Positions 24,601-32,300 of a stretch of DNA of 55,000 nt are shown piece by piece. The notes under the pieces were generated by a model. It made no database searches. It was given only the letters and a program-made list of their open reading frames with translations, and had not been told where the DNA came from. How positions within the stretch are numbered: the stretch's first letter is position 1; each line of letters begins with the position of its first letter. The DNA is from Botryococcus braunii (taxonomy: Eukaryota > Chlorophyta > Trebouxiophyceae). Made by a program: the position numbers and the translations under genes. The stretch covers positions 1 through 55,000 of the forward strand of contig KV908637.1 of assembly GCA_002005505.1 (NCBI GenBank), in the 5' to 3' direction.

Positions 24601-27028
24601 TGAGGTGCTCCACGAAAACCACATCTCTGCTCTCCTTCCAGATACCCCCTCCCACATAGATCCGATAGGCTTTGGAGGAGGCTGAGTAACCAGTAAGCAT
24701 CCCTGGCACAGTTTTAGGGGAAAACACAGAGCGCTGGACATCAGGAATGTGCACAAAGGCCAAGCAACCCCAGGTACGCAGTGGGGTTACATTTGGTTTG
24801 TAGCCAAAAAATAATTCTGATGGCGTGCGGTCCCTCCCGGTACTGGGACCCATGTTCAGTAGGGTGCATGCAGTTTCCAGGGCCTCCTTCCACAACGTTG
24901 GACTGGCAGCTGCAAAAGCCAGAAGAGTCCTGGTACGTTCCTTGAGGGTGCGATTGGCTCTTTCAGCCGCTCCATTCTGTTGCGGGGTGTAAGGAGCTGA
25001 GGTCTCCAATTTAGTCCCCTGGGATGCACAAAATTCTTTGAACGTGGCATTCAGAAATTCAGTTCCACGGTCACACCGGACACACTTCACTTTGGTTTTC
25101 TTCTGGGTCTGCCAGTATAGAATGAGGTCCCTCACAGCAGCACTGATGGCATCTTTGGACTTCACAGGCAGGACCGCCTTTAACTGAGATGACTCATCCA
25201 AAGCAGTCACCCAGTAACGTTCACCAGTTACTGCAGCAGGAAAAATGGGGCCCACAGTGTCAATATGTACTCTGTCAAGTGGTTCAACAGCTGGTCTACT
25301 GCTTATTCCAAATGGAGGCCGAGACGTCTTTCCCTCAATACATGCTTCACAGTAGACTGGACAATTGGAGCAGGGACATAGGGATGTATCAAGTCCCGAG
25401 ACCAGGTCCTCATTGGTTAGGCGCTGCATCCATGTTTCACCTGGATGTCCCATTCTGCTATGCCAGAGGTATCGTCTGGCACAGTTGTGTGAGTTTTGGG
25501 TGGGGGTTTTGGACTTCACAGCAGCTGAAATTCTTCTGTGGTTAACACTGGGACTCAGAGCTACAACTTGATGAATATAAAATAGCCCTTTCTCTGCACT
25601 GATCCGAGACCTCCAGCTGTTTGGACCACAGACTTCAGTGAACGCTCCAACATCATCTGTGCGAAAGACTGCCCCATCCCGCAATGCTGCAGATACTGAC
25701 AGTATGTTTGAGGTTGCAGAAGGAACACACTGAACATGATGTATCCACAGGGGAACTCCCACTCGACTGAGGATGCAGACAGAGCCTGATGCTACAATTC
25801 CTCCAGTGGCATCTGAAGTGGCCAGATGTAATGGGATGGGTTTGGCATGCACAGTTGGATTATGTAGTAGGGTCACATCATTCACCAGATGTACAGATGC
25901 TCCACTGTCAACCAGCCAGGATTGCAGAGACGAATTTCTGACAGGAGTCTTCAGGATGTTGAGGGAAATTATGTATGGCATACCTCCAGGTGGTGGAGGT
26001 GGGGGAGCTGGGGGTTGGAACCATGCCGGAAAGGCATCCAGTCCAGGGTGCGCCAGCTGGGCTGCAGGAGGGTGTGGGCCACCCATATGTGGAGGTCCCT
26101 GTGGCCACATTCCCTGCAATTGTTGGACCGCTGCCACTACGTTCCGTTGGGTCTCCTCGTCCCGCTTCCTCTTTCGACAGTCCCTCCAGTAATGCCCCTT
26201 CTTATTGCAGTAGTTGCAGATGCCCTTAGTCTCGGACTTGGCCTCAGAGACAGTTGGTTGGGCCTGCTGATGGACTGCACTGGCAGCTGGTGGGGTATTG
26301 GCTCCACTGGAGCCTTGTCCAAGAGCCAAAACCCTTGGTTGGCGAGGAGCATATTCATCAAAACCCACTGCAGCTGCTGTGTTGCGCAGAAGTCCAGCCA
26401 GCTTCTCCAGGGGTTGTGCTGCAGCAGTTGTGATCATTCCTGGCTCATTAGCTGCATCAGGCAAGCCCTGCACAATCTGGGTTGCAACGTGTGCATCCAG
26501 TAGAGCATGGTTGTTCCTGTCAAGGCATGCCTTCAGGTTGATCATTCTGTTGACATATTGCGAAATCGTCTCGTCATGTTTCATTCCCTGGCTCATTTCT
26601 TGGAGCCAATCTGCATTGGCCTCGATATTATATCCACCAATAAACTTTCTGCAGATGAACTCATATGCATCATAAGCAGAGGGCAGATTAGACAGAGGTC
26701 CCAGCCATTCCTCTGGGACTGACTCATAAATCAGTAACATTGCGGCTGCGTCATGTGCTGTACCAGGCATAGCCTCCAGGATGGCAGGCAAAGACCCTTT
26801 TGACTCATTTGCTGCCAAAAATGCATTCTTCCAAACAATAATATTTGTCCCCCGTTCCTTCAGTTTTATGTGTACCTTGACATTTGTTGGGATAATCTTG
26901 GGCAGCTCATCTCCGCTGCCTCTTGAGGTGCTGGGAGTACACGGTTCTCTGATGGGTGTGGATGAGGCTGGTTCACTGCTTGACGTTGATGCTCCACTAG
27001 CTGATGATCCTTTCTTCTTGGAAGTCAT
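21626..27028 (-). CDS. copia-A Gag-Pol polyprotein, intact
   Basis: A single 1800-residue frame beginning MTSKKKG. Gag has a CCHC zinc knuckle at about residues 271-284 (CNYCNKKGHYWRDC). Aspartic protease DSGA is near 374. Integrase has an HHCC finger (H523/H527, C560/C563), D590-D653-E689 and an EGKTSRPPF box. RT has VDVKTAFLNGELEEE, YGLKQAPRAW and YVDD at 1473-1476. RNase H has DADYGGD (about 1651), E near 1693 and HCDNQ (about 1727). The length exceeds the usual 1300-1450 residues of copia polyproteins because a Ser/Glu-rich linker of about 440 residues separates integrase and RT (about 820-1260). All catalytic residues are present. No gag/pol frameshift is needed. Confidence 0.96.
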   Translation of the reverse strand: MTSKKKGSSASGASTSSSEPASSTPIREPCTPSTSRGSGDELPKIIPTNVKVHIKLKERGTNIIVWKNAFLAANESKGSLPAILEAMPGTAHDAAAMLLIYESVPEEWLGPLSNLPSAYDAYEFICRKFIGGYNIEANADWLQEMSQGMKHDETISQYVNRMINLKACLDRNNHALLDAHVATQIVQGLPDAANEPGMITTAAAQPLEKLAGLLRNTAAAVGFDEYAPRQPRVLALGQGSSGANTPPAASAVHQQAQPTVSEAKSETKGICNYCNKKGHYWRDCRKRKRDEETQRNVVAAVQQLQGMWPQGPPHMGGPHPPAAQLAHPGLDAFPAWFQPPAPPPPPPGGMPYIISLNILKTPVRNSSLQSWLVDSGASVHLVNDVTLLHNPTVHAKPIPLHLATSDATGGIVASGSVCILSRVGVPLWIHHVQCVPSATSNILSVSAALRDGAVFRTDDVGAFTEVCGPNSWRSRISAEKGLFYIHQVVALSPSVNHRRISAAVKSKTPTQNSHNCARRYLWHSRMGHPGETWMQRLTNEDLVSGLDTSLCPCSNCPVYCEACIEGKTSRPPFGISSRPAVEPLDRVHIDTVGPIFPAAVTGERYWVTALDESSQLKAVLPVKSKDAISAAVRDLILYWQTQKKTKVKCVRCDRGTEFLNATFKEFCASQGTKLETSAPYTPQQNGAAERANRTLKERTRTLLAFAAASPTLWKEALETACTLLNMGPSTGRDRTPSELFFGYKPNVTPLRTWGCLAFVHIPDVQRSVFSPKTVPGMLTGYSASSKAYRIYVGGGIWKESRDVVFVEHLRGASRVGMSVSSTQSTEFLCPEPSASDTPPVFPGTSPGTTNISLETDLDDPHSEPEYLPASSNLPTQPVTGPPSEAEPEPESRRLCDPVEMDQTLEAVQDLARGVRQDSHLRPQMERAQEVLRPTRSDCRNHQLDGLTRAQRHEQRTAAKDLLLPQEKGESREREGLTECDSLSQGPGEVQLEGDSHEGHELHVSAVRGAATCKAANGPGELSSMGGSCSVTERNVRDVTMQSSSGNPSSQSTPGRDCGGSHRSEEASYAFSAPAKHDCERETGSASLTPCKGREEEVNQEHRHCGDRPNYKCSLRGTCAWESDVRDVRSLPTVTCSRSERHVDHINQGKYADTLPYPDVACERPEESELLQACQSVSEEVNRKSGQCEGIPNYKDCPRGTCAWEDDVRDEQSNLCKAKCESKRERAMREHSTSTGEPVMCNSASVSGRVVGSGQSERKSGNSEEKHTGVRFGKIHVPSNLREAQMSPQWEYWKAAMQEEQNSLDTHEVMEYVPRPRGHKVIPVHWIFSVKMDAHGNVVRFKARLVAQGCRQIPGVDVMEVFAPTSSYGARRALLAVAAREGCEIHQVDVKTAFLNGELEEEVYVTQPPGFENGDKNIVCRLRKALYGLKQAPRAWHKTLNDKLEVMGYEVCKSDAGVYVRCSTDGGKSYVLIYVDDLLIVSKGMSEIERVKGLLKKEFTIHDLGEVKDFLGCQVMRDRDKGLITLSCIPKIDALVEKFGLDLESVGPDTPMTKDFVMSQRPAPRDGSDSIGAGSPLPPGHRYCELVGSLLYIANTTRPDIAQAVGVLSRYRISPTTAHWNEAIRVLKYLKGTRDLVLTLGGGEIELEGYVDADYGGDQDHRFSTTGFVLTVFGGAVVWGSKKQSAVATSTVEAEFMAASAVVKEANWLRGFLEEIGVLPWIVKIHCDNQGCINHLRNPVYSKHTKHIAISCHFAREAIAKGQVEFKYIQSARNVADIFTKPLVRQVFLGHRNSLGLAKFL

Positions 27029-27054
27029 AATTCCCCAGTTGTCTTATAACTCCA

Positions 27055-27297
27055 TTACTCGCAAGGTAGCAGCAAGATCTTACTTCTGAACCAGGTGGGT
27101 TGAGCTAACGGACAGCCAACGTGAAGGTGAAAGATGTAGTCTTTGACGATAAAGGCTCTCTCGTCAGGATTGCGGTCTCCACGTTGTCCTCCTTCTCTGA
27201 TTAGTTCGTTGTATGACGGAGGTCCTGATCTCAAGCGCGCTGGAACGTTGAGGTTGGTGGTCTTCCTGGCTGTTTGCTTTGTCCGCTTCTTCGCCAT
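27055..27297 (-). CDS. copia-A leader ORF with histone H3-tail-like N-terminus
   Basis: An 80-codon ORF between the primer-binding site and gag, starting MAKKRTKQTARKTT. RTKQTARK equals residues 2-9 of histone H3; the next residues TT replace H3's ST. It then reads NVPARLRSGPPSYNE and a charged region (GDRNPDERAFIVKDYIFHL), and stops 27 nt before the gag ATG. The homologous ORF in copia-B is about 160 codons, so copia-A has lost roughly 250 nt of the 3' part and ends in unrelated residues. The product could be a histone-tail mimic or simply carry a basic nuclear localisation signal. No known domain is recognised. Confidence 0.6.
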   Translation of the reverse strand: MAKKRTKQTARKTTNLNVPARLRSGPPSYNELIREGGQRGDRNPDERAFIVKDYIFHLHVGCPLAQPTWFRSKILLLPCE

Positions 27298-27351
27298 TCA
27301 CAGTCTAGTGAGCTCCGATTTAGGCGCCACCCACTCTCAGCATCCGAGCCC

Positions 27352-27365
27352 GTGGGCCCATAACC
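27352..27365 (-). promoter_or_regulatory. copia-A primer-binding site (initiator tRNA-Met, anticodon region)
   Basis: GGTTATGGGCCCAC on the minus strand directly abuts the 5' LTR. It is complementary to the anticodon stem-loop of eukaryotic initiator tRNA-Met (UGGGCCCAUAACC), not its 3' CCA end. This is the half-tRNA priming known for Drosophila copia and yeast Ty5. Confidence 0.85.
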
Positions 27366-28056
27366 TGAAATATTCTGGGCTTGGCGTATCCTGCATGGTG
27401 GCGGCACGGAGGGTGTTAGACGATGTCCTCCTACTTGTGCGTTGTTAAGTAGGCACGGACATATACAAGTCAAGGACTGGTTAGCAACTGATTGATAGAC
27501 ACCCGGAGTGCCACTATAGTTCCAACCAAGTGTTACAATATCTCTCATCTCTCCTAACAAGGTGACGCAGTTCAAACACGCCTAACCTGCTCTCACCCAG
27601 GTCGTGTTCATTACTTTGTCCGATGAGCTAAACTCAACTCTATATGTCTAACATGTTCTAACAATGTTCATCTGAGTGCTAAATCCAGGAATACAATAAG
27701 GATTAAGTCACCTGCATGGTGGCGGCACGGAGGGTGTTAGACGATGTCCTCCTACTTGTGCGTTGTTAAGTAGGCACGGACATATACAAGTCAAGGACTG
27801 GTTAGCAACTGATTGATAGACACCCGGAGTGCCACTATAGTTCCAACCAAGTGCCTTCCCTATCCGTGCTTGCCCCATATGCCTCCTTTCTACAAACGTG
27901 TCTGTAACTTGCGTTATGATAGTCTTCGTTCAAATGCATGTATTGCCTGGCAGAACTCAGGGTTCTGCCTCTCTTTCCTAATTGGTATTGTCTTCATACG
28001 GAGACTTGCCATTATTACTCCTCTGAGGGAAAGGCATAAAATTAATTAACACAACA
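27366..28056 (-). repeat. copia-A 5' LTR
   Basis: 691 bp, reading as identical to the 3' LTR; promoter and start of transcription are expected here. Outside its left (3') border lies the primer-binding site, outside its right border the TAATG target duplication. Confidence 0.95.
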
Positions 28057-28363
28057 TAATGTCTCGACCAATGTGCAGAACAGAATATTCAAGGTGTAAA
28101 TGTCCCGACCAATGTGCACAAAAGAGCAATCGTGGTGTTCAGGTCCCTACCTGTATGCAGAAACGAGCATTCACGAGGTCAATGTCCCGACCAATGTGCA
28201 CAAATGAGCATTCAGGCTGTTAATGTCCCGATTAATGCGCACATACGAGCATTCAAAGCGTTAATGTCGTGACCAAGGTGCAGAAAAGAGCATTCACGGT
28301 GTTAATGCTGTGACAAATGTGCCGCAAAGAACATTTATGTAAAAAGAGCGGGCATCGTGTTAA
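28057..28363. repeat. 41-bp satellite, middle part, between the two copia elements
   Basis: Seven or so diverged 41-bp units, most starting TAATGTC and containing GACCAATGTGCA and GAGCATTCA. The last unit is longer (about 58 bp). The segment ends in GTTAA (28359-28363), the target duplication of copia-B. Confidence 0.85.
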
Positions 28364-28733
28364 TGTTGTATTGGATGAGTTATTTATGCCTTTCCCTCAG
28401 TGGAGTAATGGTGGCATTTCCGTCAGTGACAATAATAAATGACTAATATGGGCGAAACTGCAAAGACTTCGTGGTTAGGAACAATTTGAATGTAGATAGA
28501 GATAACGCAAGATACAGACACGTTTAGTGCAGGAAGGTAGTGGTGCTAGCACGGAGAGGCAAGGCACTTGGTTGGGACTACACAAGCACTCCGGGTGTTT
28601 CCTTAAAGTTGCCCAATCAGTCCTTGATTGTTCATGTTCTTGACTCTACTCTTCGTCACACAGTAGAGCGAACTTTGACTCACACCCTCCGTGCCGCCAC
28701 TGCACAGGAATACGCCCAGCCCATAACCTAACA
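28364..28733 (+). repeat. copia-B 5' LTR, shortened by 322 bp
   Basis: Equals the 3' LTR minus exactly one 143-bp repeat and the spacer between repeats, leaving a single copy of the repeat. This is what recombination or template slippage between the internal direct repeats would give. Confidence 0.92.
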
Positions 28734-28750
28734 GGTTATGGGCCCACCAC
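28734..28750 (+). promoter_or_regulatory. copia-B primer-binding site (initiator tRNA-Met, anticodon region)
   Basis: GGTTATGGGCCCACCAC touches the end of the 5' LTR. It is complementary over 17 nt to the anticodon arm of plant-type initiator tRNA-Met as I recall that sequence. The LTR itself ends GCCCATAACCTAACA, so the LTR end and the primer site can also pair with each other (10-bp stem, 5-nt loop). Confidence 0.87.
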
Positions 28751-28799
28751 TCTCCCGTTGAGTGTGGGTGGCTCTGAAGACGGAGGAAGACAACCGTGA

Positions 28800-29285
28800 A
28801 GGGCTAAGAAACGCCGCACGAAGCAGACGGCAAGAAAAACTACCTGTGTCAACGTTCCTGCGCACCTAAGGACTGGACCTCCCTCGTACAACGATCGAAT
28901 CAAGGCTGGGGGACCTCGAGGAGAACGTACACCGGACGAGCGAGCACTCGTCATCAAAAACTACGTTCTTCATCTGTACGCTGGACGCCCGCTTCCTCTG
29001 CCATCGTGGTTTGCGGATAGATTTCCTGTGTATCCAGCTTATAAGTTCACCCCGTGGGAGATCTCGTTTGTGAATCTTGAGCCTGGGTTCATCACGAAGG
29101 CTAAGTTCCTGAAGTATTGGCGTACCGTTGTCTGGCTGAACAGAGAGCAGGAAACAGCTGAAATTGCAGCGTACAACTCAGTGGAGTTAGCATTGTCCAC
29201 TATCCCGATAGCTGCTTTCAAAGACACCCTGTCTCTGAGTGTTCGATGTGAAGCTGACTGGGAGACGGAGTCAGACAGTGATTAG
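28800..29285 (+). pseudogene. copia-B leader ORF with H3-tail-like motif, start codon lost
   Basis: Open from 28800 to the TAG ending at 29285, about 161 codons, in the leader before gag. Where copia-A has ATG GCG, copia-B has AGG GCT (28800-28805), so the original start is gone; the next in-frame ATG is at 29028. The first residues AKKRRTKQTARKTT keep the H3-like core, followed by NVPAHLRTGPPSYND. The longer C-terminal part has PLPLPSWFADRFPVYP, KFTPWEISFVNLEPGF and an acidic end, with no known domain. Between the two elements 8 of 10 codons of RTKQTARKTT differ, all synonymously. Non-AUG initiation is possible but unproven. Confidence 0.55.
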
Positions 29286-29343
29286 TCCGGTGGTTGAGAT
29301 GACTGTCTGAATGTTTCCTTGATAATCGTATAGAGTGCAGACA

Positions 29344-32300
29344 ATGACATCGAAGAAGAAGGGGCAGTCAACGAGTGGGGCGTCAACCTCAAGCAGCGAG
29401 ACCACCACCTCTACACCTGTTCGAGAACCCTGCACCCCAAGTACATCAAGGGGGGAAGGTGATGTATTGCCAAAAGTTATTCCCACTCAGGTTAAAGTAC
29501 ACATCAAACTGAGGGACAAGGGACATAATATTCTGATCTGGAAGAGTGCTTATTTGGCAGCCAATGAGGCAAAGGGGTCCCTTCCTGCAGTGCTGGAGGC
29601 CATGCCTGGCACGTTGCATGATGCAGCAGCTCTGTTACTGTTGTATGAATCTGTGCCTGAGGAGTGGCAAGGAGAACTGGCAGAACTGGGATCTGCATAT
29701 GATGCATATGAGTACATATGCAGGAAATTCATTGGTGGACATAATCTTCAAGCAAACATGGACTGGTTGCAAGAAATGGGTCAAGGGATGAGACATGATG
29801 AAACAATTTCCCAATACGTGAATCGCATGCTCAATCTCAAAGCCTGCCTCCACAGAAATAATCATCATCTGATGGATGGCTTTGTAGCGACCCAAATAGT
29901 GCAGGGTCTCCCTGAGGCAGCTAAGGAGCCTGGCAGCCTGTCCACAGCCGTCGCATCTCCACTCAACAAACTGGCTGAATTACTACGTACCACTGCAGCG
30001 GCCCTGGGCTTTGATGAGACAGCTCCCCGCCAGCCCAGAGTCCTGGCCATCACCCCAAGCACTAGTGGAGCCAGCAACCCGCCAGCAGCAAGTGCAGCAA
30101 CTGCTCAGCAGTCTTCAAGTGCATCTGATCCCAAGGGAGTTTGCAACTACTGTAATAAAAAGGGCCATTATTGGAGAGACTGCAGAAAGAGGCGCAGGGA
30201 CGAGGAGACCCAGAGGAACGTGGTGGCAGCGGTCCAGCAACTGCAAGGCATGTGGCCTCAGGGCCAGCCACCTGTGGGTGGACACCATCCTCCAGTAGCC
30301 CAAATGGCCCATCATGGTGCAGATGCCTTCCCTGCTTGGTTCCAGCCTCCTGCTCCACCTCCACCTCCTCCTGAAGGTATGCTGTACACTATATCCCACA
30401 ATGTCCTGGACAGTACGATCAGTAAACCCTTACAGCACTCCTGGCTGGTTGACAGTGGGGCATCGGTCCACCTAGTAAATGACGTGGCATTGCTGCATAA
30501 TCCTATCATCCATGCCAAACCAATTCCCCTGCACTTGGCTACCTCTGATGCCACTGGTTGTATTATTGCATCTGGGTCAGTCTGTATTTTGAGCCCGCAA
30601 CGCATTCCCTTCTGGATCCATCATGTGCAGTGTGTCCCCTCAGCTACCACCAACATCCTGTCAGTATCTGCTGCCCTTAGGGATGGTGCAGTATTCCAAA
30701 CAGACAATGTGGGTGCCTTTTCATATGTCAGTGGACCAAACCACTGGAGAGCTCAGGTCACTGCAGAGATGGGACTGTACTACATTCATAGTGTAGTTGC
30801 AGTGAGAGGGACCAGCACATCAAAGCATGCAGCCAGTGCAACCAAACAGTCAAAATCCAGTATCTTGTCGCACAGCTGTGCCAAACGTTACATTTGGCAT
30901 AGCAGAATGGGACACCCTGGAGAAACGTGGATGCAGCGTCTTGCTAAGGAGAACCTGGTGACTGGGATTGACACCTCCCTCTCTCCCTGCACTGATTGCC
31001 CGGTACACTGTGAAGCATGTATTGAAGGAAAGACTGCCAGACCCTCTTTCGGAACCAGTACCAGACCTGCCTTGGAACCTCTGGACCGAGTACACATAGA
31101 CACTGTGGGTCCCATTACACCTGCAGCCATTACTGGTGAACGTTTGTGGGTTACTGTACTGGATGAAGCCTCTCAGTGGAAAGCAGTTATCCCAGTAAAG
31201 TCCAAAGACACCATCAGTGCAGCTGTCAGGGACTTACTTGTTTACTGGCAGACGCAACGAAAAACCACTGTGAAGTGTGTCAGATGTGACAGAGGAACTG
31301 AATTTATTAATGCTCGGTTCAAGGAGTTCTGTGCCTCCCAGGGGACTAAGCTGGAGACCTCTGCCCCCTACACCCCACAGCAGAATGGAGTGGCTGAACG
31401 AGCCAACCGAACCCTGAAGGAAAGAACCCGGACTATCCTGGCCTTTGCTGCTGCCAGTCCCACCCTCTGGAAAGAAGCCCTGGAGACAGCATGCACCCTG
31501 CTCAACATGGGCCCAAGTACAGGCAGGGACCTTACCCCCTTTGAATTATTCTGGGGATATAAGCCTGATGTCTCACTTCTGCGCACATGGGGCTGCCTTG
31601 CATATGTGCATATCCCAGATGTCCAGAGGCCAGTCTTTGCACCAAAAACTGTGCCAGGAATGCTCACCGGTTATTCAGCCTCCTCCAAAGCTTATCGTAT
31701 ATACATGGGTGGGGGCATATGGCGAGAAAGCAGAGATGTCATCTTTGTGGAGCACCTCAGAGGGGCCTCTCGTATTGGTCTCAGTGTGACTCCCGCTCAG
31801 TCTGAGAAATTTCTGTGCCCTGTTCCCTCTGGAACCAGCACTTCCAAACAGCACCCAGAGCCAGTTACTGTATCCTGTGAAGACGACAGTGAGGCAGAGA
31901 TCCAGGACTCGTCCGTTGAGACATTGCACCCTCACATTTCCCAGAAAGACGCAGACTCAGAATGTTCAGGACCCTCTGGGAAGGCTGAGCCCGAGCCTGA
32001 CCCCCAGAGATCCACTGCTCCCGCGGAGATCCGAAGGACCATCGAAGCAACTCTGGACCTGGCCCGCGGCGCTCATTCGGACTCGGGCCTACAGCAACAA
32101 ATGATGCGAGCTCAAGAGACTCTCAGACCAACCAGCCTGGAGAATTCCAATTTGGCTGCTGATGGGCTGACAAGAGCTCAGAGGCATGAGCAACGAACAC
32201 TTGCAAGAGAACTCCTGCTGTCACAGGAGATGGGAGAGAGCAGAGACAAAGTGGGGCTAACAGAAAGTGACACACAGTCACCGGGACCAGGGGAAGTGCA

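Larger units (their letters stand above)
20917..28056 (-). mobile_element. copia-A: full-length Ty1/copia LTR retrotransposon
   Basis: A complete element. LTRs are at 20917-21607 (3') and 27366-28056 (5'), 691 bp each and apparently identical, with TGTTG...CA ends on the minus strand. It is flanked by the 5-bp duplication TAATG (20912-20916 and 28057-28061). Inside are a primer-binding site touching the 5' LTR, a leader ORF, a single intact 1800-codon gag-pol frame and a polypurine tract. Protease, integrase, RT and RNase H come in copia order (integrase before RT). Identical LTRs and an open frame mean a recent insertion; it may still be autonomous, although its leader ORF is shorter than in copia-B. 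Confidence 0.95.

Noticed and set aside
22177..26722. Many plus-strand ORFs inside copia-A
   Set aside because: Antisense frames of the intact gag-pol; they lack motifs of their own.
27055..27297. A real histone H3 gene or gene fragment
   Set aside because: Only about ten residues of the tail match; the following sequence is unrelated to the H3 fold and is shared with the copia-B leader, so it belongs to the retroelement.
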